The notes under the pieces were generated by a model that was not told the origin of the DNA, ran no database searches, and saw only the letters and a list, made by a program, of their open reading frames with translations. Shown one piece after another: positions 1 through 11,488 of a DNA stretch of 64,000 nt (within the stretch, counting starts at the first letter, position 1; each line of letters starts with the position of its first letter). Origin of the DNA: Malachius bipustulatus (lineage: Eukaryota > Arthropoda > Insecta > Coleoptera > Melyridae); assembly GCA_910589415.1 (NCBI GenBank), contig OU342632.1:41467341-41531340 (forward strand), read 5' to 3'. Both the position numbers and the translations under genes were made by a program.

Positions 1-1900
1 TTCACTTCATAACCATTGGTATCAGCTTCTTGGATTCTTCCAACATACAATCGGAAAGGAACCTTATCTTTTGGGGTAACTGGACCCCAAAGATCCAGAT
101 ACCCCCAAGGCATGACCCAGTTACCCTATTTCCACAAAATATGCGGGGGTTACTGGGCCACCCACGCTTGAATTGAAATAAGAAATTTTTTTGTCAAAAA
201 CACACGGTAATCACTTGTTTTATAAGTATTTTATTATTACAACTGTAACACTTGTAAAATTATAATAAGGACTGAAAAAAAAGGAAGCATTATTTATGTG
301 TCCTTTCTGTGATTTATTTTATTTATGTTTTGTTAATTGATATTAGAGTCAAGCCTAGGGTTTAGGACCATCCTGCATATCACCTCCTGGATAGTATAGC
401 AATTGTTGTATTTTCTTTCTGTCTTGCTTTTCATTCAGTTTCTCTCTTGTTGGACAGTCCATGCTCACCTCCGTATTCAGATTTCTCTTTATCAGTGTTA
501 TCTGCAAGAGATAGTTGGAATTAATAATTATTATACTAATTGGATATATTCATTTTTGGAGATTTTTCAATCCTCAATAATTATTGGCTAATTACTGAGG
601 GCATAAGAGACCAGAGCAGCTAGTGTTGGCCTTGTGTAACAATTTTGTTTCAATTGTACCTTCGGGGATTTAGTAGGCCCACACGAGAATTGGTTCATCA
701 GGTATCCTTGGTTGTTTTAAGGATAGTTTAAGGGAACCATTCCTGTACAGGGATAGAAAAGCTGTTGTTTGTGTCTTCTTACACCACCTAAAGTGCCTAA
801 ACAAAACTCCCTAGGGACTAGGGGTAAGTCGATTGAGCAAAATCTCCATTACAGACCACTGTCTAATATTCTAATTTGTTCTTGTAGAGTTTTGTTTTTC
901 CTTTTCGTTGAATTTTGGGGAGCTGTCTTACCTCATCTCGAGCTTCGGTGATACTACTCGGGACCGAACACCTGGTACCTGTCCAACCTCCTGGTATCGA
1001 CCTCGTCTTCACAGAAGGGGCTACTCCTTGTCGGCAGATAGTTGGTCCGGGCCACATCAACTGCGCCCCAGGCCACCGCTTCCCTAGAAGTCTTGTTCGT
1101 AAGCGGTCCAGTCGTTCAAGGTAGGAACGTTCCAATTATTTAACCACCGTCAATTCTGCCACTGAAAGTACGACGTTAAAAACTATCCAGTCATACACGG
1201 ACTACAGTCATTGGGACCATACTAGCCTCGGGAAGAATTCCGACGTCAGTGATGAACTTGATTTTCCTAATGTTTGATATTATTTATTAGTTTATAAGTA
1301 CTTACCGGTTATTCTATCATTTCAATTAGGCTGATATACCTAGGTAGGTAGATACCTACTCAATGTTGTAAACCATCGAGGTAGCGCTGCTCCGGAGGTA
1401 TTAATAAACAACCGAATTGTATAGTTTTGTTTTATATCATAACGTTCATGGATTATAAATTGAACCAGTGATAAATAAAGGGAGAATATAAATTTTAGAA
1501 TATATAACCTAAACTAAGATAATAAACTAGCTCTTGTTTTCTCTTCTTTGTCGTTTTTTTTGTTTTCGTTTGGCAGGACAGACGATATCGTGGCCTGCCG
1601 TAATCGGGGCGTTACCCTATATTACTTAAGAGTCTCTGAGCTCTAATTATTTTCTTGATTTGTATACTTAATTGTATGGTTTTACGTGACGTAGGTGAAA
1701 ACCAAACGTTACACAACTATAAGTGGATTCATCAATACTTAAGTCCTTACAAATCAGGACGACACAAATGTACTACTGCAGTACGTTGTTAAAGCAAAAT
1801 ATTTGCCTAAAATTCAGAAGACACTCACGTGCATGTCACATGGAAGACTGAAGTGATATTCATTGTTCTGACAAGTCACAACAGGCTGATACACCGTAGC
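1..1900. other. Intergenic DNA, no supported gene
   Basis: Only short open frames without recognisable domains are present. A GC-richer patch lies at about 930-1120 in otherwise AT-rich sequence. Runs of CCCAGTTACCC/GGGGTAACTGG type near 75-155 resemble a patch at 2695-2740 that flanks the LINE fragment on its other side. The LINE piece may therefore have landed in an older repeat, but this is weak. Confidence 0.4.
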
Positions 1901-1907
1901 CAACTGT

Positions 1908-2680
1908 TTGAATATTTCGTGGCGGCAGATTATCTTGCCTCATTTTAGTTATTGTTCATCATTATTGATAGCTTGTACCAAAGAAAAAATTGGAAAACTT
2001 CAGGTACAGCAGAGTAAAGCAATGCGCATAATCTTAAACTGTAGCAGATATACTCCCATAAAGGAGATGCTCAATAAATTGAGGTGGCTAACTGTCGAAC
2101 AGATTATAGTAAGGGCTAACATGGAATTGATCTTTAAAATTGAACGGGGACAGCTGCCTGTGTATCTCCGTGTTTTTCTCCAAAAACGAGCGGATATGCA
2201 CGGGTACAATATTCGAGCTGGTCATGAACTTAGTATTCGGTATGTTAGGACTGCCTCTCTGCAGAAGAGCTTGTTTTATGAGGGCGTGAGACTTTATAAT
2301 GCTTTGCCTGAAAACATTAAAAACGTAGAGAATATTCGACTCTTTAGAGCGAAAGTAAACAGCTACTTGAGAGCAGATAACATGTGATGGATAATTTAAT
2401 GTATCTAGATGTAAGTTTTGTATACGGGTATAAGGGGATGGGAGGCTGTGTGCCTGTTGTGGGGTTGGGTGAGAGTATTAGAGTAGTTTTCGAATGTAGA
2501 TAGATATCGTATATGGTATGATGTAGAATTGCCGGATGATATTGTGCTATAGTGACGGCAGGTATATTTTGTATGTTATTTTTTGTTGTATTATTTTGTA
2601 TGAGGGTTTTATAGGCAAGTCCTATTAATAAAATTATTATTATTATTATAAAATTATTATTATTATTATTATTATTAGAT
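1908..2680 (+). mobile_element. 5'-truncated non-LTR retrotransposon (RT C-terminal end plus 3' tail)
   Basis: The open frame to 2387 encodes about 150 residues typical of the region downstream of the RT fingers and palm in CR1/Jockey/RTE-like elements. It reads ILPHFSYCSSL, then a block like IGKLQVQQSKAMRIIL, and ends LYNALPENIKNVENIRLFRAKV, a recurrent C-terminal signature of LINE ORF2. There is no catalytic RT core or endonuclease, so only the 3' end was integrated. The 3' UTR runs to an AATAAA-like stretch followed by (ATT)n at about 2628-2678, a microsatellite tail like that of the larger LINE at 5578-10416, though the proteins differ. It is non-functional. Confidence 0.8.
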
Positions 2681-3119
2681 TAAAAAAAGGAAAGACCCAT
2701 GGCCCACTTACCCCCTGGGCCCAGTTGCCCCAGTTTACCTAAACTTTGAAAGGTTTAAAAATCGAAAATTAAAAAATTTGGTGAAATAGGCATGAAAAAT
2801 ATTGGATTTCGCCGTCACTTTAATAATATATTATTCTTTCTGAAATTTTCCAGAGCCAAAGGCTATACATTAGTGTAATTTCTTTTTAAATTTCCTTTTA
2901 ATAGTTGCTTTAATAAAAAGGAGCTGGTAAATGGTTGTAGAAGTTTAGCATTTTTTAACCTTTTCCCACCCACGCCCCTTATTTTAAACTTAAACTTACT
3001 TATTCCATTAAAGGAAAAAATTATTTTTTTTTTACATATTCCTAGGCAAAAGTTTTTTCCATCTTTATATTTTATATCCATTTATATCCATCTTTAGCAT
3101 ACCATTCCTTATGGATATC

Positions 3120-5160
3120 TTACTCCCACAAAAAATTGTGCCCTAGAGTGAAAACTGCGAGCTGAAATGGCGTAAGAAGAACTTTTTTTTTCTATAATTT
3201 TAAAGGATACCCTGTAGAAGTCACGCAACATTAAGACGATAATCTGAAGTACCCCATAAGTTTAACAAGAGTGCAAAATTTAAATCAATGATCTTGAAAA
3301 ATTAGGCCACAGGGCCGTTTCCCAGATTTTCCATCGAATCTTCACTATAGTATTTTCTGTATACTGATTAATTAAACACCCTGTAATATTAATTAGGAAC
3401 ACCAGTGTTCGAATGAAGTTATGTGAATGTAACTAACGGCAAAGGTATCGACACAAGTGAGATTCCAAATTGATGGTTTTGCTGGTATTATCTGGTATTA
3501 CCCATCAGGAAGAGAGCAACGCGTTGGCTCCTGAGTACTAGGTATTACGGCAATATAGAAAAGGGAAGATGAATCAAATAATTCACTGTGACATAGCGAC
3601 TTATCAATATCTTGCATTCACCGCGTGTTCTGCCTAGTAGTTCATAAAAAAGCCAATCAAAATCCCCAACTTTATATTTTTAAATCACAATTCTTCTATT
3701 GATAACATTTTATTAGTACATATACTCTCAAACAATCTTAAAGAACGCCTGTTTCGTAGACATGCTCAACCAAATCTCTTATTCTCTTCAACAACAGCTG
3801 CTTATCACTAACTTCTTTCTTCAAAGTTTGGGTAACGTGATCGTCTCCAGTGTTATTAATTTCATCAGCTCTAACAATATCCTCTCTGCTCGTTAATCTC
3901 ATCTTATGACCACAGAATGGTATAATGAATACTACTTTGGCGTATATCTTCCATTCTTCCCGAAGAGCACAGAAAGGATACACTTCTTTAGGATCCAACC
4001 CAAACATCTTTACAGTTTCAGACAAGCTGTCATAGTAGATTCTAAGATATTGGTCCAGGTTATCTAAAATATCTTTTGAAGCACTTGAATAGATGAAATA
4101 TGCTAAATCAAAAACTGGTGTCCCAACATTCATTGTTTGCCAGTCTAAGAAATATACCTCCTCTAATTTCTTGTGCTCCTTTGTGTTCTGAAAATCAAAC
4201 AGTTTTATACAAAGCAATTATTGAAAAAAAAAACTCACTCACCGAGTATCTGAACATCATATTATTAGTCCATCCATCTCCGTGTAGAATGCACTCATAT
4301 TTTCCTTTATATTGGACATATTCTTTGAGAATATCTTGATAATTCTCATATTTTCTTAGACGATCTAGAATATCTTTCCTTATATCAGAATTTTCTAATT
4401 GCTCTACAACTTCACCAAATACAGTTTCAAACATATTATTGATAGTGGTGTTTGTCACAACAAAATCCATGGACCAAGTTATTTTCTTCTTGAGATGCAG
4501 AAAATTTTGAAGATATTTTGCTTTGTAAGCAAAGAAGACACCATGTGTTCTTCCGTATTGTTTTAATATAGAAGTTGTATGTATTTCATCTGTAAGATTT
4601 TTTTTATCAAATAGAACGAAGCCTCGTTTCTTGAGATTTTCCAAGGCCAAAATTATTTCTTTTTTCCCAATTACGTTTCCATAATATTTTGGGACGGCCA
4701 ACAATGGCTTATAAACTCCAAAACTTTCCTGGAATTTTTGGATTAACGGATTGATTTCGTCGTAAAAAAATATTTCATTGTGCATTGCTCTATTTATGAC
4801 CGATTGAAGTGAGGTTTCATTATCAACACATTGTTTAACAACAATATCAATTTTTTCATTAAACTCACTTGTTATGGAGGCAAATAATATTTCACTAGTA
4901 AATCCCTCTCCTTTCAAATCTCCTGTGTTAGCGTCTATGTTGAAATGAATTAACTTCTCTCTCTCAGCAATTCGTTGCAACAACCGGATAACTGTGTCAC
5001 TGATATTCATTTTGGTTAATACTTCTGATACTAGCAGGTGAATAAGAAATCCTGTGATCACTGGTAAATTCGAAACACTATTTTCACTAAGGTATAACCG
5101 GTTCCCAATGAGAACCACTTATTAGAAAATAATCTTTTAATTGATGTGTTTGCCTTCTTG
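3120..5160 (-). repeat. Segmental duplication copy A (EcKL-1 plus flanks)
   Basis: The block aligns by eye with 10790-12900, coding and non-coding alike. Matched landmarks include the GGCAAAGGTATCG-like and CACAAGTGAG stretches at about 3437-3465 (copy B about 11107-11130), the TACCCATCAG stretch near 3498, and the 5' flank around 5100-5150. The duplicated unit is therefore gene plus about 600 bp of 3' flank plus about 100-150 bp of 5' flank. The LINE at 5578-10416 lies between the copies. Confidence 0.85.
3738..5010 (-). CDS. EcKL-1: ecdysteroid-kinase-like (EcKinase/CHK family) protein, two exons
   Basis: Predicted small-molecule phosphotransferase of the insect EcKinase family, which is implicated in phosphorylating ecdysteroids or plant and xenobiotic compounds. 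The substrate here is unknown and a cytosolic location is inferred because no signal peptide is seen. Exon 1 is 5010-4243 (256 codons) and exon 2 is 4187-3738 (149 residues plus TAA), a 405-residue protein and normal family length. The 55-bp intron is TCG|GTGAGT...TTTTCAG|AAC, phase 0. Visible motifs are a glycine-containing N-terminal segment (GEGFTSEILFA), a hinge-like ALENLKKRGF, the catalytic loop HGDGWTNN (residues 243-250) and the metal-binding LDWQ (D271, Q273). The ATG at 5010 is chosen because all paralogs begin with M-N-x-x-x-x-V; the frame is open upstream without another ATG. A polyadenylation signal (AATAAA) lies at 3713-3708, about 25 bp past the stop. No disabling change is seen. 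Confidence 0.92.
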
Positions 5161-5216
5161 TTATCATCGAGTCATACTTCTAAATTACAATTAGATGTAA
5201 TATTAGATCATTATTA

Positions 5217-5410
5217 TACAGGGTGCACCATATATCCTTCTCTATATTGCTATAGCCTGAAAGCTAAGAGATACAGGATTGGTTAAATTAGAGAAAAGAT
5301 GCCCTTTTTTTGGCCATCTTGAATCCGTCAATACGTCACGGACATCAATATATCTGTGACCGTTCCTGAAATACCCTGAAAAACTGAAAAATTCAAGTTT
5401 CTTATTTTCG
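5217..5410. repeat. Fragment of the TACAGGGTG foldback family
   Basis: Starts with TACAGGGTGCACC and contains TTAAATTAGAGAAAAG, GGCCATCTTGAATCCGTCAA and CTGTGACCGTTCCTGAAATA. These also occur in the arms of the palindrome at 25559-26502. It is one arm only, cut off before the LINE at 5578. Confidence 0.7.
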
Positions 5411-5577
5411 CCAATGAACGCATCCCACATTTTCTGGACATTTACGTAATTCTTGTAATTGGATATTATATTTTTACCTGCAATATACCGGCGGTGTGTC
5501 GATGTGGTGTACTGTTTATTTACCTTTTCGCCAAGCAAATCAAGTGAACAATTACTTTTTCTGGTATCAAACAATTC

Positions 5578-7007
5578 ACTCTTAAATAATCTACACACTT
5601 TGCTGAATTTCAAAGTTGTATCTATAATCCTAATAGTGCAAAAGACTAGTTTAATTTATTGAAGAGTTGGTGCTGTATCTTTTTTTATTAACGCTGGAAA
5701 TCAATTTTACCTGCAGTTATCATTTCTCTGATATCGCCCTGGCCGGCACCGTCCTGGCGTTTTAAAATATCCATAGTTGCCGCTTTGCCAAATTATACAA
5801 GGTTTTCACGTCTTTACGGTGACATATAGGTACCTCGAAAATACCTTCTCCCCATAACTTCAAATAATGTCTAAAGAATGTGGTAAATGCCCCCACACCA
5901 GAGGCGGTAATTTAATTAAATGCAATTCCTGCTTTCTCCAGTATCACCCTTCGTGTCTCAACCTTGAAGCCAGGATGTTGTATTCATAGAGAAGAATCCT
6001 AAATCATGGTCGTGCGACCAGTGTGTCCAGGGAACTAGAAGACTCCGCAGGACATCAGTTAAGATCGGTTAAGATGCCTCAACCCAAAGAACAGCAGAAT
6101 GAACCTAAGACCTTGAATCTGCACCACTTCGATCAACTGATGTCATCCATCGAGAGGCTTTCCAAAGATTTCAAAGATTCCCTTAAGAATATAGCCGGTG
6201 ACGTCGCTGAAATTAAAAAGGCGCAGATCATTATACAAAACGATCTAGCCCAATGTAAATCTACTCTAGCTGGGCATGAATCGGAAATACATACTCTTAA
6301 ATAATCTACACACTTTGCTGAATTTCAAAGTTGTATCTATAATCCTAATAGTGCAAAAGACTAGTTTAATTCATTGAAGTGTTGGTGCTGTATCTTTTTT
6401 TATTAACGCTGGAAATCAATTTTACCTGCAGTTATCATTTCTCTGATATCGCCCTGGCCGGCACCGTCCTGGCGTTTTAAAATATCCATAGTTGCCGCTT
6501 TGCCAAATTATACAAGGTTTTCACGTCTTTACGGTGACATATAGGTACCTCGAAAATACCTTCTCCCCATAACTTCAAATAATGTCTAAAGAATGTGGTA
6601 AATGCCCCCACACCAGAGGCGGTAATTTAATTAAATGCAATTCCTGCTCTCTCCAGTATCACCCTTCGTGTCTCAACCTTGAAGCCAGGATGTTGTATTC
6701 ATAGAGAAGAATCCTAAATCATGGTCGTGCGACCAGTGTGTCCAGGGAACTAGAAGACTCCGCAGGACATCAGTTAAGATCGGTTAAGATGCCTCAACCC
6801 AAAGAACAGCAGAATGAACCTAAGACCTTGAATCTGCACCACTTCGATCAACTGATGTCATCCATCGAGAGGCTTTCCAAAGATTTCAAAGATTCCCTTA
6901 AGAATATAGCCGGTGACGTCGCTGAAATTAAAAAGGCGCAGATCATTATACAAAACGATCTAGCCCAATGTAAATCTACTCTAGCTGGGCATGAATCGGA
7001 AATACAG
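5578..7007 (+). repeat. Direct tandem duplication (715-bp unit) of the LINE 5' end
   Basis: ACTCTTAAATAATCTACACA starts at 5578 and again at 6293. The two units are nearly identical through the 5' UTR, the ATG of ORF1 (5867 and 6582) and about 140 codons, up to GGGCATGAATCGGAAATACA. Copy 1 then runs straight into the start of copy 2 while copy 2 continues into ORF1. Differences are few (for example TTTCTC versus TCTCTC in the zinc-finger region), so the event is young or happened during insertion. Confidence 0.93.
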
Positions 7008-7583
7008 GCGAACACCTCTGCTGTTGCTCGCTGTCGTGAGTCGGTTCAGGAAATTTCATCTGCCCACGGGGAAATAAAGCGGAAAACGGAAATTATGTCT
7101 GCTAGAATAGAGGCCCTGGAAGGTTCACACTTGGGCGCCTCTGGGGCGGATATTGGCAGCGACTCCGCGACGCTTCTTGATAACGCGGTAAGTCAAGCTA
7201 CCGAAAAAATGCTGAAGTCACATAACATAATAATAAAAAAACTTCCCAATGGCAACGACGAGGAGAGTGTGAAGTCCATCCTACAAGCTTTTCGACAGGA
7301 CCATTTTTCGTCTGTTGTGAGCATCCAGCGAATCGGATCGACTAACCTTGCCATTAGACCTGTTAGAGTTGTATTCAATAATCCACAGGTTCCGAGGTTG
7401 GTACTCAGAAACAAAACGGCTGTCTCCAGTAGTGCTTTCCGTTACGTTATTATCACTGATGACAAGACATTCGCTGAGTTGCGGACCTTGAGCCGGCTAA
7501 GGGAGGAGCTTAAGAGAAGATCCACTAGTGTCGATTCCAGACAGCCTATGCGAGCTCCCCAATTATCATCTTTACAGATCTGA
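6582..7583 (+). pseudogene. LINE ORF1 (PHD-like zinc finger, coiled coil, RRM-like tail), broken
   Basis: From the ATG at 6582 the frame reads a Cys/His cluster CGKCPH...KCNSC...HPSC, as in the PHD-like fingers of CR1-group ORF1 proteins. The last part of the finger (SWSCDQC) lies in another frame after a TAG near 6702, so at least one frameshift has occurred; the original frame resumes as RELEDSAG. A heptad-rich segment (LMSSIERLSKDFKDSLKNIA, about 6849-6908) suggests a coiled coil for trimerisation. The later part (about 7200-7470) reads like a nucleic-acid-binding domain (HNIIIKKLPNGNDEESVKSI). Nominal product: single-strand nucleic-acid chaperone of the retrotransposition particle. The C-terminus is lost through the fusion near 7525. 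The open stretch after the stop has no upstream ATG; its first codon, at 6738, is GTG. Confidence 0.75.
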
Positions 7584-10197
7584 CAGTCCGGACGACAGGG
7601 GTTACGGTGGTGTCTGTCTGTACGTGCACAGCGATCTACTGAGCACTTTTAAGATCGCAGATTTTACTCTTAATCTTCCCCTTATTAATACTTTATTTTT
7701 ATCCTTCAAATCGGCACAACTTTCGTTCACTGTCGGCTGTATATACAGGCCGCGGGCTTCGGACAGCGACCCAGAACTCTTACTCCAACTCCAACGTCTA
7801 GCCAAGCACCAAAAAAATTTAGTCATTACTGGCGACTTTAATTTGCCCGATCTTAGCTGGCCCTTGTCTGTCGCACCCGGCGGCACCAGTTTCCATTCAC
7901 AATTCGCTCGGATGTTGTTTGATTGCGGTTTAACTCAGCTCATTACCGAGCCCACCCGTTATCGATCGGGGCAGGAACCGTCTACTTTGGACCTATTATT
8001 ATGTAATGATCCTGAACTGATCCTAAACGTCTCCTACGACCCCCCTCTAGGCAAATATGACCATGTATGCTTGTTGGCAAATATACAACTCTCTCTCACT
8101 GTTTCACCGAGACATGTGTCCAAGTCCATTAAGATTATTAATTATGAGGGTCTGAGGGAATCTCTCTCAATAGTGAAATGGAACGAGTGTTTGAACGGTG
8201 ATACTGTGGATTCAATGTGGTCTTCTTTTGTTGGAATCCTTGAGCAGCTAAGATCGACACACACGACCTACAAGACTGTTAAGATGAGTCCCAGTAAGCC
8301 CTGGATTTCTTCAGTCCTTATGTCGCGCATACGAAAAAAAGGGCACTCTGGCAGAGATTCAAGAGAACGCGCTCTGAGGCAGATTATTGCGACCACAGAC
8401 GTTATTCCAACTTACTTTCAACTGATATTCAGGAGGCCAAGCGGGTCTACGAGGAAAACATAGCTAATTCAAATTCCAGCCTTAGATTTTATAAACACGT
8501 TCGCTCTACGCTCGGCTCTAGGGTGTCATTGCCTCTCTTGAGGAAGCCCTCAGGAGAGCTGACTGATTCGTATCTTGAATCGGCGGAGATATTGGCGGAC
8601 AAATTTTGTTCCGTATTTTCCCTTGAGCCATCTGGTTCCTGCCCGACTATTAATGCTCCAAGAAAGCCACCACTCCTTTCGGATATTACGGTTTCAGTGG
8701 ACGAAATTGAATCACTAATCTCCAGGCTGCCTGTTAACTCATCTCCCGGAGATGACGGAATAACCACTCTCATTCTTAAGAAGTGCTCCACTTCTATTTC
8801 GGCTCCCCTGTGTTCCGTGTTTTAGAGATCCTTTGATGATGGCAGGATCCCGACACCGTGGCGACATTCTTAGTAACCCCAATATTCAAGAAGGGCGACA
8901 AGGGAGACCCTGACAATTACAGGCCAATTAGCCTTGTCTCCGTAGTAGCCAAGCTGGCTGAAAGGGTCTTCGTATCCAGACTTCTTTCAATTGTTACTGA
9001 CAACTTGATATCTTCCGAGCAACATGGTTTCATGCCTGGTCGATATGTTCTTACCAACCTGATGAAATGCGTGAACGACTGGACTCGTGCCATCGATGAC
9101 AGGCAACCCGTCGATGTCCTATACCTAGACTTTTCAAAAGCCTTCGATAGGGTGCCAGTGCGTAGACTTGTTCACAAGCTGGACCATCTCGGTGTGCGCG
9201 GTTTATCACTGAAATGGCTGGAGGATTTCTTAACATCCAGAACTTTTTCTGTAAGGGTTGGATCTGATCTTTCCTCCATCAGACAGTCGGTTAGCGGGGT
9301 TCCGCAGGGCTCTGTCCTGGGACCAATTCTCTTTATTTTGTATATTTCTGACCTGTCAACCTCTATTAGGTCTAAACATGCTTTTTTTGCAGATGATTTG
9401 AAGTTGTACGGCAATCCTCTTTCGGACACGCAAATTATTGTTAATGATTTGACTGTGATCTCCGACTGGTGTCGCAAATGGCTTCTGCCTCTGAACCTCC
9501 AGAAATGCTGCGTGCTGCATATTGGACCTGACAATCCTCTAAGCGACTACACAGTCAGTGGCCGTTTATTCACCAGTGTTACTGTTCATAACGATCTCGG
9601 TCTCCTGGTGTCTAACAATCTGTCCTGGTCTCAACATATTTTATCCGTTTCCCGAAGATGTAACAGACTGCTTTATTTAATGGGCAAAGCGTTCCACGGA
9701 TGAAAGCGTTCCACGGCTGCTCCCCCAAAACTTTCGTTACTCTTTACAAAACATATGTTCGACCGATCTTGGAGCACGCCGGCCAGGTATGGTATCCCCA
9801 ACTTGTCAGGGACGGGGAACTGCTGGAGTCAACTCAGAGACTGGCTACTAGAATTCCTTTTGGATACATACGTCCTGGCTACCCCGAACGTCTGGCGATC
9901 CTGGGTCTTCCTTCTTTTGCTGACCGGAGGACTCGTGGAGATCTAATTACGACTTTCAGGGCGATTCGCGGACTCTTCGGTGTTGACCTCTCGTTTATGT
10001 TCCCCCTCAGCGAAACGGGGCTTCGGGGGCATCAATTTAAGCTTGCTAAGGAGAGTTTTAGATCCCGACTCAGACAAGAATTCTTGCCAAATCGAGTTTT
10101 TGAAATTTGGAATCGACTACCTCCGGAGGTTGTCGGCGCTCCAAGCGTAGGTGCCGTTAAGCGTCGCTTGGACGACTTTGGCCTATCATCTGGATAG
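7528..10197 (+). pseudogene. LINE ORF2 (endonuclease plus reverse transcriptase), broken
   Basis: Starts inside the APE-type endonuclease: the first third of that domain is missing and the frame opens at PDSLCELPNYHLYRSD. Retained endonuclease motifs are GGVCLYV, VGCIYRPR, TGDFNLPDLSW, TLDLLL and KYDHVCLL. A frameshift near 8450, a stop near 8823 and another break near 9702 split the polyprotein. RT motifs are well kept: FKKGDKGDPDNYRPISL, LDFSKAFDRVP, SGVPQGSVLGPILF and the catalytic FADDLKLYG, then the thumb and C-terminal part to the stop at 10197. A 17-bp direct repeat (AAAGCGTTCCACGGATG at 9686 and again AAAGCGTTCCACGG at 9703) causes the last frameshift. The protein would nick target DNA and prime cDNA synthesis; this copy cannot encode it intact. 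Confidence 0.88.
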
Positions 10198-10390
10198 GAG
10201 CTGTGTTGCGTGGTTGGCTGCCTTCGGTTAGATTGGGTAATTCATGTTCAACTTTACTTTTTCCCTCTTGTTTCTCTGTATATTTTTGTGCATTTTACTT
10301 GTGTGAAAAACATTGTTAGGTATATATGTGGTATTTTCTTTTGTTTTTCATTGAGTCACATAGAATTGTTTCTTGACTCTTTTCAAATTG

Positions 10391-10415
10391 TAATAATAAT
10401 AATAATAATAATAAT
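10391..10415 (+). repeat. (TAA)n microsatellite tail of the LINE
   Basis: Eight TAA units immediately follow the AT-rich 3' UTR and mark the 3' terminus of the retrotransposon. Confidence 0.85.
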
Positions 10416-11168
10416 TTCGCCGCGATGCTCGGTAAACGCGATTGGGTACCAAATGTTCAATTTGTTGCAATTGTTCAATTTTGCCAGCGCCATAGTGAAA
10501 ATTATTTGTCCCATAAAGTAGTAATTATTAAATAACCATAAATTAGTAATTCTAAATCTAATATGCGTAGCTATTAAAGGTTAATATGTAAGTATAGCAT
10601 ACAAATAATAAAGCTCATAAAAATGAATTTTTTTCACACTAGCGTAAAATTCTGCAAAAGTTCTGCCCATGCTGTTAATTTAATGTTGAAAGTTTTTTTC
10701 CATCTTTTATATTACAATGAATAGAAATTTTAACGAGAATTCATTCAAGTGGCTGCCATTTTGAAACGACTCGATTGTGCTCAAATGAAATTCAGAGCCA
10801 AATGAAACCTGCGACCTGGAATGGTGTGACAAGAACGCTTTTTTTCTATATTTAAAAGGACACCTGTAAAAGTACGCGACACTAATAATTTTTTTAACGA
10901 AAATTCGAAGCTCTTCATCATAAGAGAGTGTAAGATTTTGTAAATAATCTTGAAAAATTTAACTACAGGGGTGTTTTCCAAATTTTCCATGGAATCTTCA
11001 ATAGTATTTTCTGTATACTGATTATAATTAAACACCCTGCATATTAATTATGTTAATTGAGAAGACCATCAAAGTTAGATTGAAGTTGTGATGACGTAAC
11101 TAGCAGCAAAGGTATCGGCACAAGTGAGGTGCCACATTGATGGTTTCCTCTTGTTCAGGTTTGGGAAT

Positions 11169-11426
11169 TCATCTGTCTGGCCATCTGGTGTTACCCATCA
11201 GAAAGAAACTCATTGATTCCTGAGTAGAAGGTATTACGATATACAAGGCACGATGAATCAAATCATTAACAATGACATGACGATTTACCGATATCATGCG
11301 TTCATCAGAGATCCTAAGCAGATATTTATACCTAGACGTAATGCTACTATTCTGGAAGGTAGAAACAGGATATGTAAAGGGCAAGTAGTTGATTAAAATA
11401 CAGCAAATCAAAAGAGCAAACTTCAT
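11169..11426 (-). CDS. Small ORF with signal-peptide-like N-terminus, downstream of EcKL-2 (doubtful gene)
   Basis: An 85-codon frame begins with an ATG at 11426 and starts MKFALLICCILINYLPF, a classic signal-peptide pattern (charged n-region, hydrophobic core, then polar residues). The rest has no recognised domain. It starts 63 bp past the EcKL-2 stop on the same strand. The homologous stretch in duplication copy A, starting near 3677, has ATA instead of ATG, keeps similar residues (KLGILIGFF) and then meets a stop. This may be a decaying small secreted-protein gene, part of the EcKL-2 3' UTR, or a chance ORF. Confidence 0.25.
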   Translation of the reverse strand: MKFALLICCILINYLPFTYPVSTFQNSSITSRYKYLLRISDERMISVNRHVIVNDLIHRALYIVIPSTQESMSFFLMGNTRWPDR

Positions 11427-11488
11427 ATTTTATAAATCAGAATTCTGCTTTACATTACATTTAATTAGTACCCTATTCCCAAAGAATT

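Larger units (their letters stand above)
5578..10415 (+). mobile_element. CR1/Jockey-type LINE, nearly full length but degraded, with duplicated 5' end
   Basis: Order on the plus strand: a 715-bp 5' segment present twice in direct tandem (5578-6292 and 6293-7007), ORF1 with an N-terminal PHD-like zinc cluster and coiled coil, ORF2 with an apurinic-type endonuclease and reverse transcriptase, a 3' UTR of about 190 bp and an (AAT)n tail at about 10391-10415. An internal deletion fuses late ORF1 directly to the middle of the endonuclease near 7525, and several frameshifts break ORF2. The RT motifs and the microsatellite tail fit the CR1/Jockey group. Exact clade and target-site duplication could not be settled by eye. 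Confidence 0.88.

Noticed and set aside
769..1135. Overlapping frames in the GC-richer patch near 1 kb
   Set aside because: Frames on both strands are open because of composition only; no domain or splice signals that fit.
5011..5118. Longer N-terminus for EcKL-1 (also for EcKL-2 and EcKL-3)
   Set aside because: The upstream open codons contain no ATG (the first codons are GTG or TTG), and all paralogs align from the chosen methionine.
6738..6740. LINE ORF1 start at 6738
   Set aside because: The codon is GTG. The natural ATG is at 6582 with the zinc cluster following; the frame at 6738 is only the open stretch after a break.
9051..9534. Minus-strand ORFs inside the LINE
   Set aside because: They lie antisense to the well-conserved reverse transcriptase motifs and are shadows.
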